Shown piece by piece: positions 36,557 to 46,611 of a stretch of DNA of 64,000 bases (position 1 is the stretch's first letter; every line of letters begins with the position of its first letter). The stretch comes from Chryseobacterium sp. (GTDB lineage: Bacteria > Bacteroidota > Bacteroidia > Flavobacteriales > Weeksellaceae), in NCBI GenBank assembly GCA_018260475.1, contig JAGLBA010000007.1, positions 37,397-101,396 of the forward strand, read 5' to 3'. Both the position numbers and the translations under genes were made by a program. The notes beneath the pieces were generated by a model that did not search any database, was not told the DNA's origin, and saw only the letters and a list, made by a program, of their open reading frames with translations.

Positions 36557-36827
36557 ATTTTCCTTCACCAAATTTTTCATTAAATTTTTTTAGGAAGAAA
36601 CTTTTCCTCATCCGAAAATCATTTTTCAGCAGCGGAGAATTGATTTTTATCGAAAGAATTTTCCCATCTAGATTCACACTCTCAACCTCCGCAAACATAT
36701 CGCTATCGAGGTAGTCTTCTAAAAAATCCTTCACCTCAAAAGCCAGCAGTTTATCTTCGAAACCATAAATTCTCGCAAAAGATTTCACAAGTTCGGATGA
36801 TTGGTATTCGCGTTTTTTCTTTTTCAT
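36534..36827 (-). CDS. DUF721 / DciA-like protein
   Basis: A 97-residue protein of the DUF721 family: YGFEDKLLAFEVKDFLEDYLDSDMF and the following strand ILSIKINSPLLKNDFRMRKSF correspond to the usual W...vG...a.hs.p..l..g.L.v.v.s....qelr.....l pattern. DciA proteins load the replicative helicase DnaB in bacteria that lack DnaC. It lies 44 bases downstream of recF on the same strand, an arrangement common in Bacteroidota, and supports a DNA-metabolism role. The helicase-loading role for this homologue is inferred. Confidence 0.75.
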   Translation of the reverse strand: MKKKKREYQSSELVKSFARIYGFEDKLLAFEVKDFLEDYLDSDMFAEVESVNLDGKILSIKINSPLLKNDFRMRKSFFLKKFNEKFGEGKFSDLLIL

Positions 36828-36871
36828 ATGCGGTCTGAGTTTCGAGGTGTGCCTTTTTACAAATAAATAAT

Positions 36872-37981
36872 TTAAATAGTTGTTCCCCCATTGGTAGGTA
36901 GAGGGATCTCGAAAATCCTACTTTCCTCATTAATTCTTTTCACAATATTTTCTGTGCGGTCTCGGCTGGTATCGGTAATAAAAATTTGTCCGAAATTTTC
37001 ACGGTTTACCAATGCGATTAGTTGGGTAACCCGAGTGTCATCCAGTTTATCGAAAATATCGTCCAGCAATAGGATAGGCGTTTTCCCGGTAAGATCTTTT
37101 ATGCGGTTCATTTGGGCGAGTTTCAGAGCGATTAGGAAAGATTTTTGTTGGCCCTGCGAACCTGTTTTTTTCAGCGATGCCCCATTCATTTCAAACAAAA
37201 GATCGTCCTTGTGCACCCCTTTGGAGGTGTAGGTCAGGATTCTGTCTTTTTCGAGATTTTCAGTTAAGATTTGGGCTAAATTTTCATTTTGAAGATCGGA
37301 CTCATATACCACGGAAACCCTTTCGCTACCGTGGGAAATTATTTCATAATAGTCTTGAATCAGCGGTGCGAGGGACATTATGAAGGACTTTCTTTTCTCA
37401 AATATCTCAGTCCCGAATTTCACTAAAGGACTATTGTAAATTTCCAAACTTTCTTGATCAAAATAACGGTTTTTAGCAAAATTTTTAAGTAAGGCATTAC
37501 GCTGTTGAACCGTTTTTTGATATTGCATTAAATGAAAAAGGTAGCCACTATCAGTCTGTGAAATGACAGAATCTAAGAACCTGCGGCGGCTTTCCCCGGA
37601 ATCCGTAATCAGGTTGGAGTCGTATGGCGAGATGATGACGCTTGGTAAAAAACCCACGTGATCCGCTATTCGGTCATACGGTTTATCATTTTTTTTGATG
37701 ATTTTTTTTGACTCTTTAGGTTGTTGGATTTTGATGATGGTCTCTTTTTCATCATCGGCTACTTCAGCTTCTATGGCAAAAAAGCCTTCCCCTCCACGGA
37801 TGTTGTTCAAATCCGTATTTCCCAAAAAACTTTTCCCAACAGAAAGGTAGTGCAGGGCATCCAGAATATTGGTCTTACCCACGCCATTGTTTCCTACAAA
37901 ACAATTGATTTGCGGCGATAGAGTGAACTCCTGCACGGAATGGTTTTTAAAGTTAATGAGTTTTATGTGGTTAATAATCAT
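36872..37981 (-). CDS. recF: DNA replication and repair protein RecF
   Basis: A 369-residue SMC-like ATPase. Walker A is GNNGVGKTN (near residue 32), the signature motif is GSQGQQKSFLIAL, and Walker B is PILLLDDIFDKLD. RecF, with RecO and RecR, loads RecA onto gapped DNA covered by SSB. I use the ATG at 37981, since the 7 extra residues of the longer frame begin with a TTG and add no conserved sequence. recR lies about 9 kb away, not in an operon with it. A DUF721 gene follows. Confidence 0.94.
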   Translation of the reverse strand: MIINHIKLINFKNHSVQEFTLSPQINCFVGNNGVGKTNILDALHYLSVGKSFLGNTDLNNIRGGEGFFAIEAEVADDEKETIIKIQQPKESKKIIKKNDKPYDRIADHVGFLPSVIISPYDSNLITDSGESRRRFLDSVISQTDSGYLFHLMQYQKTVQQRNALLKNFAKNRYFDQESLEIYNSPLVKFGTEIFEKRKSFIMSLAPLIQDYYEIISHGSERVSVVYESDLQNENLAQILTENLEKDRILTYTSKGVHKDDLLFEMNGASLKKTGSQGQQKSFLIALKLAQMNRIKDLTGKTPILLLDDIFDKLDDTRVTQLIALVNRENFGQIFITDTSRDRTENIVKRINEESRIFEIPLPTNGGTTI

Positions 37982-38164
37982 GTGTAGATGTTGAAAATTC
38001 AATTAATTCTTTTATTGAATTGTCTTCAAAAAAAAGGATTTCTAAAAAAATAGCAGATGTAAAAATACCAAAATTATAATCAATGAAACTGCTAAAAATC
38101 AATTTCTAAAAAACAGGGATATTTTTGGAATCGATGTAACTTTGGTCGAATTAAAATTTAAATA

Positions 38165-39835
38165 ATGAGTTTCCCTACCGATCTTGAAATTGCTCAAAAT
38201 GCTGCGATTCAACCAATAAAAAATATCGCAGAAAAACTGAATCTAGATGCCGAAAACCTTGAGTTTTATGGTAAATACAAAGCCAAAATCCCTTTGGAAT
38301 ATTTGGATGAAGAAAAAGTAAAGCAGGGCAAACTTATCCTCGTCACGGCCATAAATCCCACTCCGGCCGGCGAAGGAAAAACCACTGTTTCAGTCGGACT
38401 TTGTGACGGTCTGAACAAAATTGGTAAAAAGGCAATCGCGGTATTGCGTGAGCCTTCTCTGGGTCCGGTTTTTGGGATTAAGGGCGGTGCGGCGGGCGGC
38501 GGATATGCGCAAGTAATTCCCATGGTGGATATCAATCTGCACTTTACGGGAGATTTTTCTGCGATTGAGAAGGCAAATAATTTACTTTCCGCCCTCATCG
38601 ACAATAATTTACAAAACAAAAAATTTAGTTTAAATATTGATCCCCGAACGATTGTTTGGAAACGCGTGATGGATGTGAATGACCGTTCGTTGCGCCACAT
38701 CATAATTGGCTTGGGCGGCAGCGGCATTGTGCGCGAGGAAGGCTTCAATATTACCCCTGCTTCGGAAGTTATGGCGATTCTCTGCCTGAGCAATGATTTC
38801 GGTGATTTAAAACGCCGCCTCGGGAATATTTTCGTGGGTTACACGTACGATAAAAAACCTATCTACGCGCGAGATTTAAAAGCAGAAGGTGCGATGGCGA
38901 TTTTGCTGAAAGATGCCATAAAGCCAAACCTTGTCCAGACTTTGGAGGGCAATCCTGCAATTCTCCACGGCGGCCCGTTTGCAAATATTGCTCAAGGAAC
39001 CAATACTATTATCGCTACCAAAATGGGACTTTCCCTATGTGATTTTGTGGTGACGGAAGCCGGTTTTGGGGCTGACCTCGGAGCGGAAAAATTTCTTCAT
39101 ATTAAATGCCATTATGCTGGATTAAAACCCGATGCCTATGTGATTGTGGCGACCATTCGTGCGCTGCGCTACCACGGCGGTGCGAAAAAGGCCGAATACG
39201 AAGTGCCAAATTTGCCTTTCGTGAAAAATGGAATCGACAACCTCAAAAAGCATATCGAAAACAGCTTTAAACTTGGATTGAAACCAATTATTGCAATCAA
39301 CCATTTTGCGACAGATTCCGCGCAAGAAATTGATTTTGTTAAATCTGAATGCGAAAAATTAGGTGTCACCGCAATTCTTGCCGATGAATTTGTGCATGGC
39401 GGTGACGGAATGAAAGATCTTGCTAATGAAGTTGTGAAAAGCATCGAAAGTAACGATTGCAATTTTCGACCTATTTATAATGTGGAAGATACGGTAGAGC
39501 ACAAGATAGAAACAATTGCTCGTGAGATATATGGCGCTTCGGGCGTGAATTATTCTCAAAAAGCGAAGCAGGATTTAAAGGTGATTTACGATTTAGGGTT
39601 GAATAAATTGCCCATTTGTATGGCTAAAACTCAAAAATCCTTGAGCGATGACGAGAAAAAAATTGGCCGCCCTATAAATTTTGAAATCACAGTGCGCGAG
39701 TTTGAATTTGCGTCTGGTGCTGGCTTCATTATCCCGATTCTCGGCGATATGATGCGTATGCCCGGCTTGCCGAACACGCCTGCTGCAGAAGGAATGGACA
39801 TTGATGAAAATGGAAAAATCACCGGATTAAGTTAA
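38165..39835 (+). CDS. fhs: Formate--tetrahydrofolate ligase
   Basis: A 556-residue enzyme of normal length. The P-loop is NPTPAGEGKTTVS. LREPSLGPVFGIKGGAAGGG, FGADLGAEKFLHIKC and MMRMPGLPNTPAAEGMDID are signature segments. It makes 10-formyl-tetrahydrofolate from formate, ATP and tetrahydrofolate, supplying one-carbon units, for example to purine synthesis. It is monocistronic. Its 3' end overlaps a convergent gene by 17 bases, leaving no room for a terminator between them. Confidence 0.95.
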   Translation: MSFPTDLEIAQNAAIQPIKNIAEKLNLDAENLEFYGKYKAKIPLEYLDEEKVKQGKLILVTAINPTPAGEGKTTVSVGLCDGLNKIGKKAIAVLREPSLGPVFGIKGGAAGGGYAQVIPMVDINLHFTGDFSAIEKANNLLSALIDNNLQNKKFSLNIDPRTIVWKRVMDVNDRSLRHIIIGLGGSGIVREEGFNITPASEVMAILCLSNDFGDLKRRLGNIFVGYTYDKKPIYARDLKAEGAMAILLKDAIKPNLVQTLEGNPAILHGGPFANIAQGTNTIIATKMGLSLCDFVVTEAGFGADLGAEKFLHIKCHYAGLKPDAYVIVATIRALRYHGGAKKAEYEVPNLPFVKNGIDNLKKHIENSFKLGLKPIIAINHFATDSAQEIDFVKSECEKLGVTAILADEFVHGGDGMKDLANEVVKSIESNDCNFRPIYNVEDTVEHKIETIAREIYGASGVNYSQKAKQDLKVIYDLGLNKLPICMAKTQKSLSDDEKKIGRPINFEITVREFEFASGAGFIIPILGDMMRMPGLPNTPAAEGMDIDENGKITGLS

Positions 39836-40583
39836 TAAACTCCCAAAAAATCATCGGTAATCCGGCGCAACTCTCGACTCCGACCGAAAAATAGGCATCG
39901 GGGTTTTTATTTTCTGAAAAATATATGAAGATGAAACTGATTATGGAGGTTAAATAAAGGGATAGAGCGAAGTCAAGCTTCAAATATCTAATTCCAATAA
40001 TTATAGCTATAAAAATCAACGCAAAAGCTAAATATTTTGTGTTTTGTACACCAATGATTTTCGGGAAAGTGATGATATGATCGGTCTTCATATCGCGAAT
40101 ATCAAACGGTAAAACCAACGCCGAGACGAACAATATTGTGATGATAAAAATCGCTTCATTAAACATCGGAAGCACGAGCCACGCATTCACGAGCGCCCAC
40201 GTGAGACCTACATAAAATACCTTCAACAAGGGGATCTTTCGGATATAGCGATTAAGAAAAAAACTATTGTAGAGCAATCCCAACCCTACGATGACGAGCC
40301 ATTTAGTAAAAGAAATTTCGTTTTTGTTTAATATTAGAATCAAACAAATAATTCCAAATAAAACATTGATAATTAATGATTTAAAAAATATTTTTGCATC
40401 TTGATTTTTCGTGTAAATATAGCCGTTCAGGTAAGTCAGGAACACCAAAATCGTAACCGGCCAGCGAAAAACATCCTGTTCAAACATAAAAAATAGGGAC
40501 ATAAATGTTCCCATGAGGGATACATATAGTTGGTTATTAATCAGATATTTATTTATTAAATTTAAGAAATGGTTAAAAATCAT
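39819..40583 (-). CDS. UbiA-prenyltransferase-like membrane protein
   Basis: A 254-residue protein with about eight membrane helices. LPFDIRDMKTD near residue 160 resembles the second aspartate-rich motif of the UbiA superfamily (DxxxD). The first motif position, near NGYIYTKNQD, has lost most of its aspartates, so normal prenyl transfer is doubtful. Flavobacterial genomes often hold such degenerate UbiA relatives. Start ATG at 40583; a TTG 15 bases upstream is also in frame. The gene overlaps the convergent fhs end by 17 bases and is divergent from the macroglobulin gene. Confidence 0.65.
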   Translation of the reverse strand: MIFNHFLNLINKYLINNQLYVSLMGTFMSLFFMFEQDVFRWPVTILVFLTYLNGYIYTKNQDAKIFFKSLIINVLFGIICLILILNKNEISFTKWLVIVGLGLLYNSFFLNRYIRKIPLLKVFYVGLTWALVNAWLVLPMFNEAIFIITILFVSALVLPFDIRDMKTDHIITFPKIIGVQNTKYLAFALIFIAIIIGIRYLKLDFALSLYLTSIISFIFIYFSENKNPDAYFSVGVESCAGLPMIFWEFINLIR

Positions 40584-40605
40584 TTTGTTACCTTGCAACG
40601 GTGTC

Positions 40606-40613
40606 TAACTTTG
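40606..40613 (+). promoter_or_regulatory. -7 box TAACTTTG of the macroglobulin gene
   Basis: An exact TAnnTTTG match. It lies inside the longest open frame, which supports the later ATG at 40691 as the true start. Confidence 0.5.
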
Positions 40614-40690
40614 AGTTGCTATTGGAATCAAAGGTAAGGCAACCTTTTTTGAAATCAGAAACGCTTTTAAAAAGTTTTAAAATAAAATTT

Positions 40691-43600
40691 ATGAAAAACT
40701 GCACCCATATTTTAGCTATCCTAATGTTCATGATATTTTCCGGAGTATTATCTGCTCAAAATTGGTATGATGCGCAATGGAAAACCATCCACGAACATTC
40801 GAAAAAAGGAGCATTTAAATCCAATCTTCCTCTCGTACTAGATATACAAAACCGTGCTATGAATGACAATAACGCCATCCAACTCATCAAATCCTTAAAA
40901 ACAGAATTTGCGATTGTGAATATGACCGATGATGACACAAAAAACGACGCTGCCTCGAAGTTTTTTGCCAAAATACAAACCGTGGATAAGAAACTTTCGG
41001 GTGAAGAAAAACTGGTTCTCAAATCTTTGATGGCAGTGTTTTTCAGCGAGTATTATGACCAGCATTCTTGGCAAATTAGCGGGCGTACCAATACTTCCGT
41101 TACGAATAAGGAGGGCATGGAAACTTGGTCTAAACTGGATTTTAAAAATGAACTTTCTAAGCGATACGCCGAGTTAGAAAATGAGAAAAATGCGCTCAGA
41201 GCTATTCCGTTTTCCAAGTACAAAACGATTTTTGAAAACGCCAGTAAGCCGGAATTTTTCCCGACTATTTGGGACTGGACTGCCGAAAATGAATTACAAT
41301 TTCTGAATAATCGCGAGATTTTTACACCTAATGAAATCAAAACCAATCAGCAGAAAATTTTGGCGATTTATGATGATTTAATCTTAAACAATTCTGGAAA
41401 CACCAAACTATATTTTTCACATAAAAAAATAATTGCAGAATGCGATTTTGCAAACTGTAAAGACCGCTTGCAACGGCTTCAAGCACTTTATAATTCGGCT
41501 ACGGAAGGCGATTATAAAGCCATTATCGCGGATGAAATTGTAGAGGAATTATTGAACATGAAACGATATCAAGATGCGCTTGCGCTGATTGAGAATGTGA
41601 AAAAAGCATATCCAAAATCAGAATTCCTAAATGCTATTAAAAATAAGGAAGCTACGATTGTAAATCCTTCTATTAAGTTACACTTCGAGCAAGAAACGGA
41701 AAGCAATAAACCAATCCATATCGTGGCGGAATGGAAGAATATGGAGAATTTTTCGCTCAATATATTTGATGCGACAGATTTGCCTTCTTTTATGGAATTT
41801 ACGCAAAATGCAGATGCACAGCGATTTAATTTAGTCAAAAAATCATTGGTTAGAAAAGAAAATTTTGCGCTTAATTTCCCAAAAGATTACCAAATCCACA
41901 AGACTTCTTTGGAAATAAAACCACTTCCTTCGGGCTTGTATCTCGTTGAATATCTGGTGAATAATGAGAGTAGATACTTTTGGTTTATCGCTTCGGATTC
42001 TCGAATTATTTATAACAATAAAGCTGAACGAGGCGGCAAAGAAACACAATACAAAATTGTTAAACGCGGAAACGGACAGGTTCTCTCAAACGAAAATTTG
42101 GAATTTTATGAACATGTAGTTGGTAAAACTTTAACAAAGATTGCTACAAAAGCAGATGCTAGCGGAATTTTCACTTTTCCTCGGTCGAAAAATGATGAGT
42201 ATTACCGCAGTTATTTAATCAAAAATTCAGGAAATAATTACCACTTGATGTCAGTTTACGGCAGTAGATCTAACGGTGTGGAAGAAATAGATCGGCAAAA
42301 ATTTGCATCACAAATTTTCTTGGATCGTGCAATTTATCGACCGTCGCAAACGGTTTATTTTAAGGTGATTAGTACGCAGTTTAGCAACAAAAAAGAAACA
42401 GTTATTGCCAACAAGAAACAAAGAATTTCTTTGTATGATGCCAATGGCGAAGTGGTTTCCACACAAAATTTTACTACAAATGAATTTGGATCCTACCACG
42501 GGAGTTTTGTTTTGCCCAACGCTAAACTCAACGGCCGATTTTCTTTGAGGATAGATGGCGAGGTGAATGCCTACAAAGATTTCAGGGTTGAAGAATACAA
42601 ACGGCCGAAATTCGAGGTGACTTTTGAACCTGTGAAAGGAGAGTATAAGTACGGCGAAACGCTGACTATCAAGGGAAACGCTGCGGTGTTTTCCGGCGTG
42701 CCGCTCAGCAATGCCACGGTGGATTATGAAATTAAAAAACGAAATATCCGCTGGATGTATTTCGGTTGGATGCCCCGCGGAAACGACAATGAAAATTCAA
42801 TTTTAGGCTCTGTAAAGACTGATGAAAAGGGCGAATTTGTCATCAATGTAGATCTTAAAAAAGATGAAACTTTGGATGGAATTCAAGTGGATAATTATGA
42901 AATAAATGCATCGGTTACGGACATTAATGGCGAAACCCAATCTGCAAACATGAATGTGAAAGTCGCTTCTGTGTCGCATTATATCTCTGTTTCAGAAGCA
43001 GATACGGATTATCTTGCAGATGAACCCATTAATTTAAAAGTAGAGGTAAAAAATTATAACGGACAGAATTTAGACAAATCTTACCAAGCAAAACTCATTA
43101 AAATAGAAGAACCGCAGCAGATTTTCAGGGATAATTTTAAGAATGAAATTCAGGATACGCCGCAACTTTCAAAAGCGGAATTTATCCAAAAATTCCCGCA
43201 TGATTACTATGATAAAACGGATAGGCTGAAGAATCGAGAGGCAGAAAATCATAAGGTTATCTATTCCAAAACAGTTAGTTCCAACGAAGATAAGTTTTCC
43301 CTATTTGCTGGAAAAAAATTAGTTGAGCCGGGTACTTATCGCATTGAATTTTTCAATATTGAAGGCAAGGATACGATAAAAACCGTGCATCATTTTGAAG
43401 TTTGGGACAGTAAAAAATTGGGCGAAAACCAAAAACCATTTTTGGAAGTGGTTGCGCCAAAAGGCAAATTACAGCGTGGCACAAAGGCAAAATTTTATGT
43501 GTATTCCGCCATACCGAACGTGGTGCTGAATGTTTTTGTTCAAAATGGCAAGGGCGAAACGCAAACCGAAACTTTAAAAATATCCGACGGCGTTTTGGAA

Positions 43601-46522
43601 TACGAGACTATTGTTCCGCACGATGAAAGCGTTGAAAATCTGAATGTCCAGTTCCAAATTGTGGCGTTTAATGATGTTCAAACTAAAAATTTCACATTGA
43701 AAATTGCTGATTCCAAACCGGAATTAAAAATAGAAACCGTGTCTTTCCGGGATAAAATTTTACCGGGAGCGAAGGAAAAATGGACAGTGAAAATTTTGGG
43801 CGATCAAAAAGAGAAAATTCAGGCAGAAGTTTTGACGAATATGTATGATATGTCGCTGGATCAATTTGCTGCCAACACTTTCGTTTGGCAAAAAATGCAC
43901 ACGGTGCCTTTTTATATCCACGATTACGAAATTTCTAAAGGACTTGCTCAGATAGATTATCAAAAAAATCGCAGATACTATGATGAAAAAATGCCATCGA
44001 TTCCACAGTTTAATTGGTTTAATGATGCCATTTATTCATCGTACGCACTAAGGATTACAACCCAATCAGTGCGAAGTCAAATGGTTAAGCATAAAGGAGT
44101 AGTAACCGAAAACTTAATGGCTGCGGATGCAGCGATGATTGCTCCAGAATCCTCTTCTGGTGACAAGGAAGCTGAAATTTTACCAACGGAGGAAAAAACT
44201 ATAAAAGTTCGCCAAAATCTCAACGAAACGGCATTCTTTTACCCAAATCTTTTGACGGATCCGGACGGGAATGTGTCGTTTGAATTTACTTCGCCGGAAG
44301 CTTTGACCCAATGGAAATTTATGGTTTTGGCGCACACGAAAGACGCCAGAGCAGCGACTTTGGAGAAAGAAGTGGTGACGCAAAAAGAGTTTTCGGTAAC
44401 GCCAAATTATCCGAGATTTTTACGCGAAGGCGATGAAATTAATCTTCAATCTAAACTTTCAAACCTGAGCAATCAGAAGTTGAACGGTTCAGCAAATCTC
44501 CAAATTTTGGATGCTTTTACCAATGAAAACATCACCGATAAATTTAGTTTAAATTCAGAAAATGCCCAAAGATTTTCATTAATGGAAAATGGAAATTCGG
44601 TGGCGAATTGGAAGATTAAAGTTCCGAAAGGCGTGTCGTCCATCATTTTGAAAGTGGTAGCGAAGGCAGGAAACTTCAGCGATGGCGAACAGCAGGCGAT
44701 TGCCGTGCTCCCGAACCGAATTTTGGTGACGGATGCCGTGCCGGTTTTTGTGAAAGAAGGACAAACTAAATCTTTCGTTTTAGAAAATTTGGCTAATAAT
44801 AATTCTGCCACGGTAGAGAATGTTGCCACGACTTTGGAACTGACGACCAACCCAATTTGGGAAGTGATTTTTGCCTTGCCAAGTTTGAAAAATGATCAAA
44901 ATAATTCCGCGGATGTGGTCTTTAATAAATGGTTTGCCGATGTTTTGGCTTCGGAAATCTTCAAGGCTAATCCGAAAATGAAAACGATTTTTGAGGAATA
45001 TCAGCAGAAAGATTTACTTAAATCTAACCTTGAAAAAAATCAAGAATTGAAACAGTTGTTGCTCGAGGAAACGCCGTGGGTTTTGGAAGCGAAAAATGAG
45101 GAAGAACAAATGGCGAAGATTTCACGATTATTTGATTTGAACACAATGAGCAACTCCTTACGGTCTGACTGGGCAGAATTGGCAAAATTACAGAACCCAG
45201 ATGGTGGCTTTAGTTGGTATCCCGGATCCCCGAGTTCGTATTCCACCTCACTTTATATCCTTAAAAATTTGGGTAAAATAAATGAGTGGTTGAAGGGTAA
45301 TGTTGATGAATATCAAGGTTCTGAACAAAAGCATATGGTAGCGAGTCTCGTTAAATTTGTGGATGCCGAAATGTCGAAATTCTACAGAGCAAATCAAAAA
45401 AATTACTGGAATGATTGGGCGTTTGATTATCTGGATTCCCGAGCGTATTGGGAGAAAGATTTTGCGTTAAAAGGCAACGGACTGAAGCTAAAAACCTCAG
45501 TAATTCAGCAAGCTCCGAAAGCTGATATTAAGGATTTTACATTCTTCGGATTACACCGCAGCGCGCTACTTTTTGACTGCTACGGGTTGAAAGATGTTTC
45601 TAAAAAAATCTTAAAATATTTAAAGGAAACCTCCGTGCAAAGCGAAACTCAAGGCGTATATTGGAAACAAAACCGAGACGCTTGGGGTTGGTATTCTTCA
45701 AAAACGGTGAACCATGCCGGTGCGCTGGAGGCTTTTAACAGACTTACTCCAAATGATCAAAATTTCATTGAAGAAATGAAGATTTGGCTCATCACGCAGA
45801 AGGAAGTTTCGCATTGGGGAACCTCGCGCAGCACGGCGGAAGTCATTTTCACCATCCTTAATTCCGGGAAATCCTGGACGGGAATGGAGAGTGATAAAGT
45901 CACAGTGGTCTGGGGTGGAAAACCTTTGATAAAAGCAGATAAGCAAGCAACCGGATATTTGAAATCGTCGGTTAAATCGGGTGATTTGGATAAAAACCTT
46001 TCGACAGTTACGATAACTAAACCGGGCGCAGGAATCGTTCAGGGTGGATTATTTTGGCAATATTATGAGGATTTGGATAAGGTAAAATCCACGGAAACTT
46101 ATATATCAATCACCAAAGAATTTTACAAAAAAATTAAAACCGAAAACGGAGAGGAATTACAAAAAATTTCTGCCAATTCACCTTTGAAAGTGGGAGATAA
46201 GGTAACCGTCCGGATGATTTTGAATACCGATCGCGATATGGAATTTATCCACCTGAAAGATATGCGTGCCGCCGGTTTCGAGCCGCTGAATGTTCTGTCG
46301 GGTTACCAGTGGAAAAACGGTTTGGGCTATTACAAAAGCACGAAGGATGCATCCACAAATTTCTATATCGAATATATGCCAAAAGGGAAGTATGTGTTTG
46401 AATATGATTATGTTGCGAATGCGTCTGGTACTTTTAGCAACGGAATTACCACACTGCAAAACTACTACGCGCCACAAATGAGTGCAAGAACAAGCGGTGG
46501 AAAAGTCACTATTTCTGAATAG
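40691..46522 (+). CDS. Alpha-2-macroglobulin family protein without thioester
   Basis: A 1943-residue secreted protein. It begins with a signal peptide (MKNCTHILAILMFMIFSGVLSAQ, cut near residue 23), which fixes the start at 40691 rather than 90 bases earlier. An N-terminal helical region (about 25-340) precedes a series of MG beta-sandwich domains, including the MG1/2 signature FLDRAIYRPSQTVYFKV, and the central A2M segment SPEALTQWKFMVLAHTKDARA near residue 1200. A helical toroid follows (NPDGGFSWYPGSPSSYSTSLYIL). The CxEQ thioester is absent and only a few cysteines occur. This matches the non-trapping YfaS-like subtype, thought to guard the envelope against proteases. No pbpC neighbour is present. 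Confidence 0.88.
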   Translation: MKNCTHILAILMFMIFSGVLSAQNWYDAQWKTIHEHSKKGAFKSNLPLVLDIQNRAMNDNNAIQLIKSLKTEFAIVNMTDDDTKNDAASKFFAKIQTVDKKLSGEEKLVLKSLMAVFFSEYYDQHSWQISGRTNTSVTNKEGMETWSKLDFKNELSKRYAELENEKNALRAIPFSKYKTIFENASKPEFFPTIWDWTAENELQFLNNREIFTPNEIKTNQQKILAIYDDLILNNSGNTKLYFSHKKIIAECDFANCKDRLQRLQALYNSATEGDYKAIIADEIVEELLNMKRYQDALALIENVKKAYPKSEFLNAIKNKEATIVNPSIKLHFEQETESNKPIHIVAEWKNMENFSLNIFDATDLPSFMEFTQNADAQRFNLVKKSLVRKENFALNFPKDYQIHKTSLEIKPLPSGLYLVEYLVNNESRYFWFIASDSRIIYNNKAERGGKETQYKIVKRGNGQVLSNENLEFYEHVVGKTLTKIATKADASGIFTFPRSKNDEYYRSYLIKNSGNNYHLMSVYGSRSNGVEEIDRQKFASQIFLDRAIYRPSQTVYFKVISTQFSNKKETVIANKKQRISLYDANGEVVSTQNFTTNEFGSYHGSFVLPNAKLNGRFSLRIDGEVNAYKDFRVEEYKRPKFEVTFEPVKGEYKYGETLTIKGNAAVFSGVPLSNATVDYEIKKRNIRWMYFGWMPRGNDNENSILGSVKTDEKGEFVINVDLKKDETLDGIQVDNYEINASVTDINGETQSANMNVKVASVSHYISVSEADTDYLADEPINLKVEVKNYNGQNLDKSYQAKLIKIEEPQQIFRDNFKNEIQDTPQLSKAEFIQKFPHDYYDKTDRLKNREAENHKVIYSKTVSSNEDKFSLFAGKKLVEPGTYRIEFFNIEGKDTIKTVHHFEVWDSKKLGENQKPFLEVVAPKGKLQRGTKAKFYVYSAIPNVVLNVFVQNGKGETQTETLKISDGVLEYETIVPHDESVENLNVQFQIVAFNDVQTKNFTLKIADSKPELKIETVSFRDKILPGAKEKWTVKILGDQKEKIQAEVLTNMYDMSLDQFAANTFVWQKMHTVPFYIHDYEISKGLAQIDYQKNRRYYDEKMPSIPQFNWFNDAIYSSYALRITTQSVRSQMVKHKGVVTENLMAADAAMIAPESSSGDKEAEILPTEEKTIKVRQNLNETAFFYPNLLTDPDGNVSFEFTSPEALTQWKFMVLAHTKDARAATLEKEVVTQKEFSVTPNYPRFLREGDEINLQSKLSNLSNQKLNGSANLQILDAFTNENITDKFSLNSENAQRFSLMENGNSVANWKIKVPKGVSSIILKVVAKAGNFSDGEQQAIAVLPNRILVTDAVPVFVKEGQTKSFVLENLANNNSATVENVATTLELTTNPIWEVIFALPSLKNDQNNSADVVFNKWFADVLASEIFKANPKMKTIFEEYQQKDLLKSNLEKNQELKQLLLEETPWVLEAKNEEEQMAKISRLFDLNTMSNSLRSDWAELAKLQNPDGGFSWYPGSPSSYSTSLYILKNLGKINEWLKGNVDEYQGSEQKHMVASLVKFVDAEMSKFYRANQKNYWNDWAFDYLDSRAYWEKDFALKGNGLKLKTSVIQQAPKADIKDFTFFGLHRSALLFDCYGLKDVSKKILKYLKETSVQSETQGVYWKQNRDAWGWYSSKTVNHAGALEAFNRLTPNDQNFIEEMKIWLITQKEVSHWGTSRSTAEVIFTILNSGKSWTGMESDKVTVVWGGKPLIKADKQATGYLKSSVKSGDLDKNLSTVTITKPGAGIVQGGLFWQYYEDLDKVKSTETYISITKEFYKKIKTENGEELQKISANSPLKVGDKVTVRMILNTDRDMEFIHLKDMRAAGFEPLNVLSGYQWKNGLGYYKSTKDASTNFYIEYMPKGKYVFEYDYVANASGTFSNGITTLQNYYAPQMSARTSGGKVTISE

Positions 46523-46546
46523 TTTTTATCTTTATTTTATTCAATA

Positions 46547-46570
46547 AAACCGCTTCGATAGAGGCGGTTT
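46547..46570 (+). terminator. Terminator of the macroglobulin gene
   Basis: AAACCGCTTC (46547-46556) pairs with GAGGCGGTTT (46561-46570), one G-T pair, loop GATA, followed by TTGTGTTTTG. Confidence 0.75.
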
Positions 46571-46599
46571 TTGTGTTTTGAATAGTGGCTACCAAATTC

Positions 46600-46607
46600 T
46601 ATCTTTG
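46600..46607 (+). promoter_or_regulatory. -7 box TATCTTTG of recR
   Basis: An exact TAnnTTTG match 4 bases before the ATG at 46612. It supports this ATG over the in-frame start at 46585. Confidence 0.55.
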
Positions 46608-46611
46608 CAAG

